A DNA stretch of 17,333 bases from positions 1 through 17,333 of the forward strand of contig JBCBIS010000084.1 of NCBI GenBank assembly GCA_038524325.1, in the 5' to 3' direction. Position numbers and translations under genes: made by a program. This DNA is from Thermohalobaculum sp038524325 (GTDB lineage: Bacteria; Pseudomonadota; Alphaproteobacteria; Rhodobacterales; Rhodobacteraceae). Position 1 is the stretch's first letter, and each line of letters starts with the position of its first letter. Positions 7,024-13,572 of this stretch are shown one piece after another. A model generated the notes under the pieces. The model was not told where the DNA came from. It saw nothing but the letters and a program-made list of their open reading frames with translations, and made no database searches.

Positions 7024-7992
7024 ATGGCGATGAAAGTGAAGTTCTGGGGAACCCGCGGGTCCATCCCCACACCGGCATTGCCTCTAACTCAGCAATCCCG
7101 GATCCGCTCGATCCTGCAGGAAGCCAAACCCGAAGATATCGTTGACGACGATGCGATCGACCGGTTCATCGGCGAAGGATGCCGCGGCGCCCTGCCCACG
7201 ATCTATGGCGGCAACACGGCCTGCGTGCAAATCACGGCCGAGGACGGTGCGGAACTGTTGATCGATTTCGGATCAGGCGCGCGCGAGTTTGCCGGGCATG
7301 TCATGGCCGACCGGGGGCCGGTCTCGACCAAACCCTTCAATGTGCTGATGTCCCATCTGCATTGGGACCACATCATGGGCTTCCCGTTTTTCGTGCCCGC
7401 CTACATCCCGGGCAATGTCTTGAACATCTATGGCTGCCATGACGGGATGCGCGCGGCTTTCGAGCGCCAGCACGGTGCGCCGTCTTTCCCGGTGCCCTTC
7501 GAGGTCTTGGGCTCGGAGGTGCATTTCCACAAGATCCCGCCCAATGAGCCTTTCGAGATCGACGGGTTCGAGGTGACGCCCTATCTCCTGCACCACGCCG
7601 GCGATGCATATGCTTATCGGATCCGGCGGGACGGGGCGGATGTCACCTATGCCTCGGATGGCGAGCACAAGCCGCATCTGATTGGCGACAACTACCCCTA
7701 TATCGACTTTATCCGGGGGACCAATCTATTGATCTTCGATGCCCAATACTCGCTGGCCGAGACGGTTTCGGTGAAGGAGGATTGGGGCCATTCCTCGAAT
7801 TTCGTCGGGGTCGAGTTGGCGCTTCTGGGCGAGGTCGACCACCTGACCTTCTTCCATCACGAGCCGCTGAACTCGGACGAGAAGCTGGACGAGATCGTCG
7901 CCGAGGCGCGGCAGATCGAACGGGTGATGCGCGAAAACCGTAAACAGGTGCAGATCACCGGCGCCTATGACGGGCTCGAAATCACTGTCTGA
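7024..7992 (+). CDS. Metallo-beta-lactamase-fold hydrolase
   Basis: A 322-residue protein starting at ATG 7024 behind a GAGGG ribosome binding site. It begins MAMKVKFWGTRGSIPTP, typical of MBL proteins related to the RNase Z/PhnP/cyclic-nucleotide phosphodiesterase branch. Metal ligands are complete: HLHWDH (about 111-116), a His near 190-191 (LLHHAGDAYAYRI), Asp239 (LLIFDAQYS), His256 (WGHSSN) and His278-279 (FFHHEP). It has no signal peptide, so it should be cytoplasmic. It lies 43 bases after the STAS gene and overlaps the CHASE2-phosphatase gene by 26 bases, so it is probably part of the same signalling unit. A phosphodiester substrate is plausible from the family, but specificity cannot be read here. 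Confidence 0.92.
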   Translation: MAMKVKFWGTRGSIPTPALPLTQQSRIRSILQEAKPEDIVDDDAIDRFIGEGCRGALPTIYGGNTACVQITAEDGAELLIDFGSGAREFAGHVMADRGPVSTKPFNVLMSHLHWDHIMGFPFFVPAYIPGNVLNIYGCHDGMRAAFERQHGAPSFPVPFEVLGSEVHFHKIPPNEPFEIDGFEVTPYLLHHAGDAYAYRIRRDGADVTYASDGEHKPHLIGDNYPYIDFIRGTNLLIFDAQYSLAETVSVKEDWGHSSNFVGVELALLGEVDHLTFFHHEPLNSDEKLDEIVAEARQIERVMRENRKQVQITGAYDGLEITV

Positions 7993-10129
7993 CGGGGCCG
8001 CCACAGGGTCGGCAGGGGACGCGCCGCGCTCGGACCTGCGGCTGTCGCGATGGATCGGGCTGATCCTGTTGCTGCTGGTGCTGGTCTGGCACTCGATTTT
8101 GGGCGACGGGCTTGGCCCGCCCTGGCGCCGGCTCTGGTTCGACACGTTGCAAACGGCAGCACCGCGAGAGCGGCCGACCGACCCGCCCGCCTATATCATC
8201 GCAATCGACGAAAGCTCGATCCGCGCCTTCGGGCAGTGGCCCTGGCCACGCGACCATATCGCCTTTCTCGTGCAACGGCTGCAGGAGGCGGGCGTTCGGG
8301 CGATCGGCGTCGATATCCTGTTTGCCGAGCCTGACCGGCTCTCTCCCCAGGCGCTGTCGCGCTGGTTCGAAGCCGCCGATGCGGTGGTTGCCGAGCGGCT
8401 GCAGGCCTTTGGCGACACCGATATCGTTCTGGCCGAGGCGATGCGCCGGGCCGAGGTGGTCTTGCCCATCGCCGGGATCGGCGCTGATTTTCCAGCCTCG
8501 CGCAACAATATCGGTCTGAACCCAGCGGTTGTTCTGGAGGGGTTCGAGCAGCTGCCGCCCCTGGTGGAGTTCGCCGATGGGCTGCGTGCCACACCACGTC
8601 TGCAGCAGGCGGCCTCGAGCCAGGCAGCCATCGCTTTTGACGGGCTGCCGGACGGGGTGGTGCGCCGGGTCCCGGCCCTGCAAACGATTGCCGGTCAGCC
8701 GACCCTGATTCTGGGGGCCGAGACCTTGCGCGTCGCCGGGCAGGGTTTCCTCAGCACCGTCCGGCCAAGCGCCATCGGGATGGAGATCGATCTCGAATCC
8801 CTGCAATTTCCGGTCGAGCGGGATGGCGGATTTTGGCTGCATTTCGGGCGGGTCGAGCCGAACGATCCCCGCTATCTGCCCGCCGCGAAAGTGATGAATG
8901 GCGAGGTTGGGGCAGAGACGCTTGCGGGAAAGATCGCCCTGCTCGCGGTCACGGGCTTCGGCACGGTCGACAGCCAGACAACGCCGCTCGCCCAGGAGGT
9001 CTGGGGCATCGAAGCCCATTTGCAGATGATCGAGCAGGTCACCGAAGGTGATTACCTGCGCCGGCCCTACGAGCTGTTCGTGCTGGAGACCGCGCTGCTG
9101 GGTCTGATGGGGATCCTGCTGATCCAGGTCGTCCCGCGGGCCCCGCCGGTCACCGCGATCGGACTCGGCCTGGGCATGTCGGTTCTGTTGGTCGCAGTCT
9201 CCTATACCGCGTTTCGCTTTGGCTGGCTGTTCGACGCCTCGGCCCCGCTGTTGGGCACGGCTGTTACCGGGGCGGGGCTGCTCGGCTCCTCCCTGATCGA
9301 GCGGGACCGCGAGCGGTTGATCGAGCGTGCCGAGCGCGAGGCCGAAATGCGCGCGCGCGAGTTGCTGCTCGAGGCCGCCGCCGCAATGCAACGCTCGGTC
9401 CTGCCCGCGCCGGATTTCGAACTGCCCGGCAAGGTGCGTCTGGCCGCGCATCTCACGCCCTCCTTCGATGTCGGCGGCGATCTCTATGACCATTTCCTGC
9501 TCGACCAAGGCCGTTTGTTCTTCCTGGTCGGCGATGTTTCAGGCAAAGGCATCGCGGCCTGCCAGTTCATGGGGATCTCGAAGCGCCTGTGGAAGCTGGT
9601 CGCACAGCGGATGGAGCAGGGGATCGGCGAGATCCAGACCACCGCGAACACCGAGATCGCGCTCGACAATTCCGAGATGATGTTCGTCACCGGCATTGCT
9701 GGAATCCTGGATGTGGAGACGGGCCGCGTGAGCTATTCCAGTGCCGGACATGACCAGCCGATCTTGCTGCGCGTGGGCCAGGCGCCGCATCAATTGGACG
9801 AACATACCGGGCCGCCCGCCGGGCTGATGGCCGATATGCCTTATCCCTTTGGCGAGACCGAACTGGCGCAGGGAGACCGCCTCGTCCTGTTCTCGGATGG
9901 CGTGACCGAAGCACTGGACGCCAAGCGCGACGCCTATGGCCTCGAGCGGCTGATCGATCTCCTGACAAAACTGCCGCCCAGTGCTGGACCGGCAGAGATC
10001 ATCGCCCTGATCCGCGCCGATGTGGCTGCCTTTGTCGGCGAGGCCGAACAATCGGACGATCTGACGCTCATGGTCGTCGAGCGCCCGGTGGCCGACCTGA
10101 ACGCAACGCTGCCCCACCCCCCCAGGTGA
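7967..10129 (+). CDS. CHASE2 sensor fused to SpoIIE/PP2C-type serine phosphatase
   Basis: A 720-residue membrane signalling protein. Order: a first transmembrane helix (about 29-46, LILLLLVLV); an extracytoplasmic CHASE2 domain (about 50-365) with the family segment YIIAIDESSIRAFGQWPWPR; three more membrane helices (about 370-390, 395-415, 421-441); a charged likely coiled-coil linker rich in R and E (about 446-475); and a PP2C/SpoIIE domain (about 490-705). Metal-site motifs are intact: GGDLYD (about 503-508), VGDVSGKG (about 521-529), SAGHDQP (about 591-597), LFSDGVTEA (about 640-648) and DDLTLMV. It should sense a periplasmic or membrane signal and dephosphorylate a STAS protein, presumably the one encoded two genes upstream. 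The ATG at 7967 lacks a clear ribosome binding site; no ATG, GTG or TTG follows closely in frame. Confidence 0.93.
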   Translation: MTGSKSLSDGAATGSAGDAPRSDLRLSRWIGLILLLLVLVWHSILGDGLGPPWRRLWFDTLQTAAPRERPTDPPAYIIAIDESSIRAFGQWPWPRDHIAFLVQRLQEAGVRAIGVDILFAEPDRLSPQALSRWFEAADAVVAERLQAFGDTDIVLAEAMRRAEVVLPIAGIGADFPASRNNIGLNPAVVLEGFEQLPPLVEFADGLRATPRLQQAASSQAAIAFDGLPDGVVRRVPALQTIAGQPTLILGAETLRVAGQGFLSTVRPSAIGMEIDLESLQFPVERDGGFWLHFGRVEPNDPRYLPAAKVMNGEVGAETLAGKIALLAVTGFGTVDSQTTPLAQEVWGIEAHLQMIEQVTEGDYLRRPYELFVLETALLGLMGILLIQVVPRAPPVTAIGLGLGMSVLLVAVSYTAFRFGWLFDASAPLLGTAVTGAGLLGSSLIERDRERLIERAEREAEMRARELLLEAAAAMQRSVLPAPDFELPGKVRLAAHLTPSFDVGGDLYDHFLLDQGRLFFLVGDVSGKGIAACQFMGISKRLWKLVAQRMEQGIGEIQTTANTEIALDNSEMMFVTGIAGILDVETGRVSYSSAGHDQPILLRVGQAPHQLDEHTGPPAGLMADMPYPFGETELAQGDRLVLFSDGVTEALDAKRDAYGLERLIDLLTKLPPSAGPAEIIALIRADVAAFVGEAEQSDDLTLMVVERPVADLNATLPHPPR

Positions 10130-10147
10130 TCTCAGCCCGTTACCCGC

Positions 10148-10528
10148 CTACTCGCGATCGTCTGGCAGTGCCTCCAAAGCCTCGAGGCCAAGGCTGACTT
10201 CGGGCAGGGATTTATCGATGATCCGCGTCCGGCGGGGTGGTCGGTTGAACGGAGCCGCCGCGCCAGAGGTCCGCCTACGCTGCCGCAACTGTCTCTCCAA
10301 CCGGTCGAGCACAAGCGCCGATCGGCCCCCCGCCTCGCCCAAAAACGGCGCCTCTTTTGCCCGCAACAGGCGCAGGCGGCGCTCCACCCGGTTCAGGCTG
10401 GCTGTATCCTTGCCGGACCGTGCCGCTTCCTGCTCCAACCGGTCGAGCGCAAGCCCACGATCCCCAGCCGATGACGCAGAGGCTCCGAAGGCAATCAAGA
10501 CCGCAACGGCGAGGAGTGGCGAGCGCAT
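10148..10528 (-). CDS. Small exported protein of unknown function with short helical repeats
   Basis: A 126-residue protein I do not recognise. The first 21 residues (MRSPLLAVAVLIAFGASASSA) form a good Sec signal peptide. The mature part is strongly basic and has three copies of a short amphipathic motif: LDRLEQ (28-33), LNRVER (45-50) and LDRLER (74-79). A proline/arginine-rich stretch (FNRPPRRTR) and an acidic tail (LEALEALPDDRE) follow. ATG 10528 is the first possible start because an in-frame TAG lies 2 codons upstream. The only strong Shine-Dalgarno (GGGAGGA) is about 15 bases away, longer than usual. It converges with the phosphatase gene, 18 bases apart, and lies directly downstream of a strong terminator on its own strand. 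Confidence 0.7.
   Translation of the reverse strand: MRSPLLAVAVLIAFGASASSAGDRGLALDRLEQEAARSGKDTASLNRVERRLRLLRAKEAPFLGEAGGRSALVLDRLERQLRQRRRTSGAAAPFNRPPRRTRIIDKSLPEVSLGLEALEALPDDRE
10295..10454. repeat. Pair of 22-bp direct repeats inside the small exported protein gene
   Basis: Copies at 10295-10316 and 10433-10454 share CTCCAACCGGTCGAGC followed by A or G and then CAAGC, one mismatch in 22 bases. They encode the LDRLE motifs at residues 74 and 28. A more diverged third copy near 10382 encodes LNRVE. This suggests growth of the gene by internal duplication. Confidence 0.75.
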
Positions 10529-10552
10529 ATCCTAGAAATAAGTCCTCCCGCT

Positions 10553-10589
10553 AAAAAGAAAAAGACGGGACTGCCAGAGCAGCCCCGTC
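10553..10589 (-). terminator. Strong intrinsic terminator (minus strand)
   Basis: Read on the minus strand, GACGGGGCTGC (10589-10579) pairs with GCAGTCCCGTC (10574-10564) in an 11-bp stem with one G-T pair and a TCTG tetraloop, followed by TTTTTCTTTTT (10563-10553). It lies about 190 bases past the stop of the Ldh2/ComC gene and only 24 bases before the ATG of the small exported protein. It either ends the sulfolactate operon, ends a small RNA, or acts as an attenuator for the downstream gene. Confidence 0.9.
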
Positions 10590-10740
10590 CAGGTACCGGG
10601 CACCGGCTGTGGGGGAAAAGCCGGCCTCCCGGCCCGCCGCATCGGGAGGGAAGTGGGGGACCTGTGATCCAGATGCGGGTCTGGTTATCTCGCTCGGCAG
10701 CCTCCAGAGGGTACACGTTGTGCTGTCAGATCCCGGGGGA
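10590..10740 (-). other. Structured intergenic region upstream of the terminator; possible small RNA, 3' UTR or leader
   Basis: No credible gene is seen between 10590 and 10781. On the minus strand the sequence can form several hairpins: CCAGA with TCTGG (near 10684 to 10669), CCTCCCG with CGGGAGG (near 10649 to 10625), and GCCGGC with GCCGGT (near 10624 to 10602). GGCTGCCGAGC (10702-10692) can also pair with GCTCTGGCAGTC (10580-10569), i.e. with the 3' half of the terminator, over 11 pairs with one bulged T. That would be an antiterminator-like alternative. It matches no RNA family I know; high GC makes chance pairing possible. Confidence 0.3.
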
Positions 10741-10781
10741 TCGCCGATTCCACGCGCCTCGTGCCGTCTTCCGTCGCCGGT

Positions 10782-11780
10782 TCAGGCCGAGAGGCCCTCT
10801 ATCTCGCGCAGCAGGGCCGCGTCGATCGGAATGCCCTCGGCTGACAGCCGGGCGCGCATCTGCTGACGCCGGCGGCCGGGCAGCCGCGCATCGGCCTGCC
10901 CCTCGATCGCCGCCGCCAGAACGCCAATCCGCGCCAGCCCCTGCGCCCCCAGCCCGCCCGGATCGATTGCCATCAAGACCTGCCCCGTGCCCGGCGCCGC
11001 CCCGTCCGCTTCGAAAAAGCTGGTCGCCTCGAACCCGAAATTCGAGCCGGTGAGAGCGGCGGCGATAAGCTCCACCATCAGGGCCAGCACCGCGCCTTTG
11101 GCATCGCCCAATGGCAGCATCGTGCCTTTCAACCCCTCCGTTGGATCAGTGGTCGGCGCGCCCTGGGCGTCCAGCGCCCAGCCTTCGGGGATCGGCTCGC
11201 CCTTCTGCTGCGCCGCCAGCAGATTGCCGCGCGCCACTTTCGAAAGCGACAGATCGATCACCAGCGGTTCGGCCCAGGGCACCGGTGCCGCAAATGCCAC
11301 CGGGTTGGTCCCATAAAGCGCACGCCCGCCATTCCAAGGCGCAATCGCCGCCGGGGTGTTGGCGAACATCAGCGCGACGAAGCCTTCGCGGGCCAGCCGC
11401 TCCACCGGCAAGCCAGTCACCCCAGCATGATGCGAGGCCCTGATGCCGGCCACGCCAACTCCATTGGCCAGCGCGATCTCGGGCAACCGCTCGACCGCCG
11501 CATCGATGGCCGGATAGGCAAAGCCGTAATGGGCATGGATCGACAGGGTCGCGCCCCGGACACGCTTGACCTCCGGCACCGCATGCCCATCCACTTTTCC
11601 CGATGCCGCCTGCGCGGCATACGAGGGCACCCGGCGCAGCCCATGGCCGGCCTGTCCGACCAAGTCGGCCTCGACCAGCGCGCGCGCCACGGCCTCGGCC
11701 TGGATCCGCCCGGTATTGCAGCGCATCAAGCATTCCGAGACCAGGCCCCGCGCCGCCTCCACACTTAACCGCTCGTTCAT
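10782..11780 (-). CDS. comC: Ldh2/malate-sulfolactate dehydrogenase family oxidoreductase, probably (R)-sulfolactate dehydrogenase
   Basis: A 332-residue member of the Ldh2 (type-2 malate/L-lactate/sulfolactate dehydrogenase) family of NAD(P)-dependent 2-hydroxyacid dehydrogenases. Family motifs: GHGLRRVPSY (about 45-54, normally SHGxxR), SHHAGVTG (about 116-123), ANTPAAIAPWNGG (about 140-152) and YGTNP (about 156-160). It follows suyB on the same strand. In sulfolactate degraders a ComC dehydrogenase of this family oxidises or reduces 3-sulfolactate/3-sulfopyruvate next to the SuyAB lyase, so ComC is the best reading. From the family alone malate, lactate or ureidoglycolate dehydrogenase would be equally possible. 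The 256-bp gap to suyB suggests it may also have its own promoter. The ribosome binding site is weak (GTGGGA). Confidence 0.85.
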   Translation of the reverse strand: MNERLSVEAARGLVSECLMRCNTGRIQAEAVARALVEADLVGQAGHGLRRVPSYAAQAASGKVDGHAVPEVKRVRGATLSIHAHYGFAYPAIDAAVERLPEIALANGVGVAGIRASHHAGVTGLPVERLAREGFVALMFANTPAAIAPWNGGRALYGTNPVAFAAPVPWAEPLVIDLSLSKVARGNLLAAQQKGEPIPEGWALDAQGAPTTDPTEGLKGTMLPLGDAKGAVLALMVELIAAALTGSNFGFEATSFFEADGAAPGTGQVLMAIDPGGLGAQGLARIGVLAAAIEGQADARLPGRRRQQMRARLSAEGIPIDAALLREIEGLSA

Positions 11781-11808
11781 GCCAATCCCACTTCACCCAT
11801 GCTGCACG

Positions 11809-11839
11809 GGTGCGATGGTCTCCAAATTCGCATCGCACC
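11809..11839. promoter_or_regulatory. 9-bp inverted repeat upstream of comC, candidate operator or leader hairpin
   Basis: GGTGCGATG (11809-11817) and CATCGCACC (11831-11839) are perfect inverted copies separated by 13 bases, 29-59 bases ahead of the comC start codon. The 22-base centre-to-centre distance places both arms on one face of the helix, as expected for a dimeric regulator. No convincing promoter hexamers could be assigned next to it, so an RNA hairpin in the 5' leader is equally possible. Confidence 0.5.
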
Positions 11840-11923
11840 GCAAGAGAGCGAACCCGATCTTCCCATGCAATGGCGGCCAGACCAAAGAGCGATCCCCGCG
11901 CCCAAACCGCGGCAGCACATCCA

Positions 11924-11972
11924 GGGCCGCCCCCGACCCGGGGGTGGGTGGGCGGAGGGTCGGGGGCGGCCC
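11924..11972. repeat. 16-bp perfect inverted repeat enclosing a G-quadruplex-type loop
   Basis: GGGCCGCCCCCGACCC (11924-11939) is the exact reverse complement of GGGTCGGGGGCGGCCC (11957-11972). The 17-base loop and start of the right arm carry GGGGG-T-GGG-T-GGG-CGGA-GGG on the plus strand, a canonical G-quadruplex pattern. No T-tract follows on either strand, so it is not a standard intrinsic terminator. It lies in the 256-bp suyB-comC gap. Confidence 0.85.
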
Positions 11973-11998
11973 TGCGGGAGCCTGCCCGCAGGCTCCCC
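11971..11998. repeat. Interlocked palindromes next to the 16-bp inverted repeat
   Basis: Two alternative hairpins share the same bases: GGGAGCCTGC (11976-11985) with GCAGGCTCCC (11988-11997), 10 bp; and CCTGCGGG (11971-11978) with CCCGCAGG (11985-11992), 8 bp with a 6-base loop. They cannot form together, and the second also competes for the end of the neighbouring inverted repeat. There is no protein-coding sequence here. Confidence 0.8.
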
Positions 11999-11999
11999 A

Positions 12000-12026
12000 A
12001 GCAAAGACATGTGCCCGTCAGGGCAC
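12000..12026 (-). terminator. Possible weak terminator after suyB
   Basis: On the minus strand GTGCCC-TGAC-GGGCAC (12026-12011) forms a 6-bp stem with a TGAC loop, starting 10 bases after the suyB stop and followed by ATGTCTTTGCTT. The T-run is short and broken, so termination would be partial. It could reduce read-through from suyAB into comC. Confidence 0.45.
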
Positions 12027-12036
12027 GCCGTTTGGC

Positions 12037-13218
12037 TCAGGCCGACCGGTAGAGCTTGGTCATAACGAATTCGCGGTGCCCCAAAGCCTCCGCGGCCGTC
12101 GCCCGTCCATTCGCCGTGCGCCGGATCATCTCGATCAGGGCATCGCCCGCTTCCGAGATCGTCATTTCCCGGGTCAGCACCCCGGTCACATCCACATCGA
12201 TATGCTCCGACATGGTGCGCAAGGTCCGCGGATTGCCCGAGATCTTGATCACCGGCACGATCGGGTTGCCGATCACGTTGCCCTGCCCGGTCGGGAAAGT
12301 ATGGACCACATAGCCCGCCGCGGCCATCAGCGTCACGCATTCCGCCGCCGCCGAACTCGTATCCATGAAGTAGAGTCCCGGCCCTTTCTCCGGCTCCTCC
12401 GCCGGACCCAGCGCGTCGATATAGGTGCTGGTTCGCCCGATCTTCTCCAGATTGCCCAGCGCCTTCTCCTCGATGGTCGAGAGCCCGCCCAGGATATTCC
12501 CCTTGGTCGGCTGGCTGTCTGAGAGGTCCGAGGTCTTATGCGCTTCGATCACATCGTCCTGATAGGCTTGGAAGATCTGCATGAACTTTTCGCCCGCCTC
12601 CGGGGTCGCGGCGCGGGCCTTGCAGATATGCTCCGCCCCAGTGATCTCGGAGGTCTCGCCGAAACAACCGTAAAGCCCCTGCGGGACGAGCTTGTCATAC
12701 ATGTTCCCAACGGTCGGGCAGCTCGACAGCCCGGTCGTCGTGTCCGACTCGCCGCATTTGGTCGAGACCCAGAGATCGCTTAGCGGGCAATCCTCCCGCT
12801 GAAGCTCGCTGGCCCAGTGGACGAACTCCTTCGCCTTCCAACTCGCCGAGGCAATCGTCGCGATGTCGCCATTCTGCTCGATCGAGAATTCCGCCACCGG
12901 CTTGCCGGTCTCGCGGATGCCATCGGCGATGATCTTGGTCCAGCCGGGCTCGATCCCGATCACCACCACTGCGGCAACATTCGGGTTCGCGCCGGTGCCG
13001 ATCATCGTGCGGAAATGCAGGTCCAGGTCCGCGCCGAATTGCAGCCTTCCGTACGAGTGCGGGAGCGCGATCGTGCCCTTGATGTTGTTCGCCACCGCCT
13101 CGCAGGCCGCGTTCGAGATGTCGTCTACCGGCAGAATGGCGACATGGTTGCGCACACCCACCCGGCCGTTCTCGCGACGATAGGCATTGACCCGCAGGTT
13201 CGAGAAATCGAGAGGCAT
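12037..13218 (-). CDS. suyB: (R)-sulfolactate sulfo-lyase large subunit SuyB (UxaA/altronate dehydratase family)
   Basis: A 393-residue protein of the UxaA large-domain family. With SuyA it removes sulfite from 3-sulfolactate to give pyruvate. Visible motifs: NGRVGVRNHVAILPVDD (about 17-33), VVVIGIEPGWT (about 84-94), KCGESDTTTGLSSCPT (about 154-169), where cysteines probably bind metal, FGETSEITGAEH (about 186-197) and HTFPTGQGNVIGNP near the C-terminal third. The ending MTKLYRSA agrees with my memory of SuyB proteins. I chose ATG 13218, 4 bases after the suyA stop, with GGTGG as ribosome binding site; an ATG at 13254 would add 12 non-family residues and overlap suyA. Having the SAF domain as a separate small gene distinguishes SuyAB from fused altronate/galactarate dehydratases, but another hydroxyacid lyase is not excluded. 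Confidence 0.88.
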   Translation of the reverse strand: MPLDFSNLRVNAYRRENGRVGVRNHVAILPVDDISNAACEAVANNIKGTIALPHSYGRLQFGADLDLHFRTMIGTGANPNVAAVVVIGIEPGWTKIIADGIRETGKPVAEFSIEQNGDIATIASASWKAKEFVHWASELQREDCPLSDLWVSTKCGESDTTTGLSSCPTVGNMYDKLVPQGLYGCFGETSEITGAEHICKARAATPEAGEKFMQIFQAYQDDVIEAHKTSDLSDSQPTKGNILGGLSTIEEKALGNLEKIGRTSTYIDALGPAEEPEKGPGLYFMDTSSAAAECVTLMAAAGYVVHTFPTGQGNVIGNPIVPVIKISGNPRTLRTMSEHIDVDVTGVLTREMTISEAGDALIEMIRRTANGRATAAEALGHREFVMTKLYRSA

Positions 13219-13222
13219 CGCA

Positions 13223-13510
13223 TCACCACCGTTTGGTTTTGAGGTTGTGGACATGGACGTGGTCGCCGGTGCCGGCAGCCCCGATCATCTTGCCGATATC
13301 CTCGCCGTATTTGATGACGGTGTCGCCCTCGGCCAGATCTTTCAGCGCCACCTTGTGCCCGATCGGGATGTCGGCATTGGCAGTCAGGCGGAAATCGGAA
13401 TTGTCGTGGGTGACGACGCAGAGCATCTCGGTGCCCGCGCTCAGCCCCTCCACGACCACCACGCCTACATTGTCGGCGCTGTCATGGACCAGAAGATGCG
13501 GTTTCTCCAT
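13223..13510 (-). CDS. suyA: (R)-sulfolactate sulfo-lyase small subunit SuyA (SAF domain)
   Basis: A 95-residue stand-alone SAF domain, the equivalent of the N-terminal domain of UxaA dehydratases. It begins MEKPHLLVHDSADNVGVVV. It contains the conserved block IPIGHKVALKDLAEGDTVIKYGEDIG (about 48-73 in two segments of family type) and ends in the typical HVHVHNLKTKRW. The small separate size (about 10 kDa) next to a 42-kDa partner matches the two-subunit SuyAB enzyme. The start has GAGGAG 7 bases beyond the usual distance, and a good promoter lies about 35 bases upstream. It is the first gene of the suyA-suyB-comC unit. Confidence 0.87.
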   Translation of the reverse strand: MEKPHLLVHDSADNVGVVVVEGLSAGTEMLCVVTHDNSDFRLTANADIPIGHKVALKDLAEGDTVIKYGEDIGKMIGAAGTGDHVHVHNLKTKRW

Positions 13511-13543
13511 CGGCGTGCGGCTCCTCTCCTTGGATTTTCACCG

Positions 13544-13572
13544 TCTATAGGAGGGGGCCGGGCGGCTGTCGA
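13544..13572 (-). promoter_or_regulatory. Sigma70-like promoter of suyA
   Basis: On the minus strand TCGACA (13572-13567) and TATAGA (13549-13544) are 17 bases apart, five of six matches in each hexamer to TTGACA and TATAAT. Transcription would start near 13537, giving a leader of about 27 bases before the suyA ATG with GAGGAG inside it. Confidence 0.65.

Noticed and set aside
7982..9508. 508-codon minus-strand frame opposite the CHASE2-phosphatase gene
   Set aside because: Antisense artefact; the plus-strand protein has all expected CHASE2 and PP2C motifs.
10495..10716. 73-codon minus-strand frame across the terminator region
   Set aside because: It runs through a strong intrinsic terminator and into the next gene in another frame; no ribosome binding site or coding character.
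10590..10720. Idea that the structured region is SRP RNA, 6S RNA, RNase P RNA or a known riboswitch
   Set aside because: The diagnostic SRP loop (GGUCAGGUCCGGAAGGAAGCAGCC core), the RNase P GAGGAAAGUCC element and a cobalamin box are not present. I could not match it to any family.
12037..13254. Upstream ATG (13254) as start of suyB
   Set aside because: It would add 12 residues (MSTTSKPNGGDA) not typical of the family and overlap suyA by 32 bases; the ATG at 13218 sits 4 bases after the suyA stop with GGTGG in front.
12037..13510. Annotating the UxaA-family pair as altronate dehydratase
   Set aside because: No uronate catabolism genes are nearby, the SAF domain is a separate gene, and the Ldh2-family dehydrogenase next door fits the SuyAB/ComC set better; altronate is kept only as a weaker alternative.
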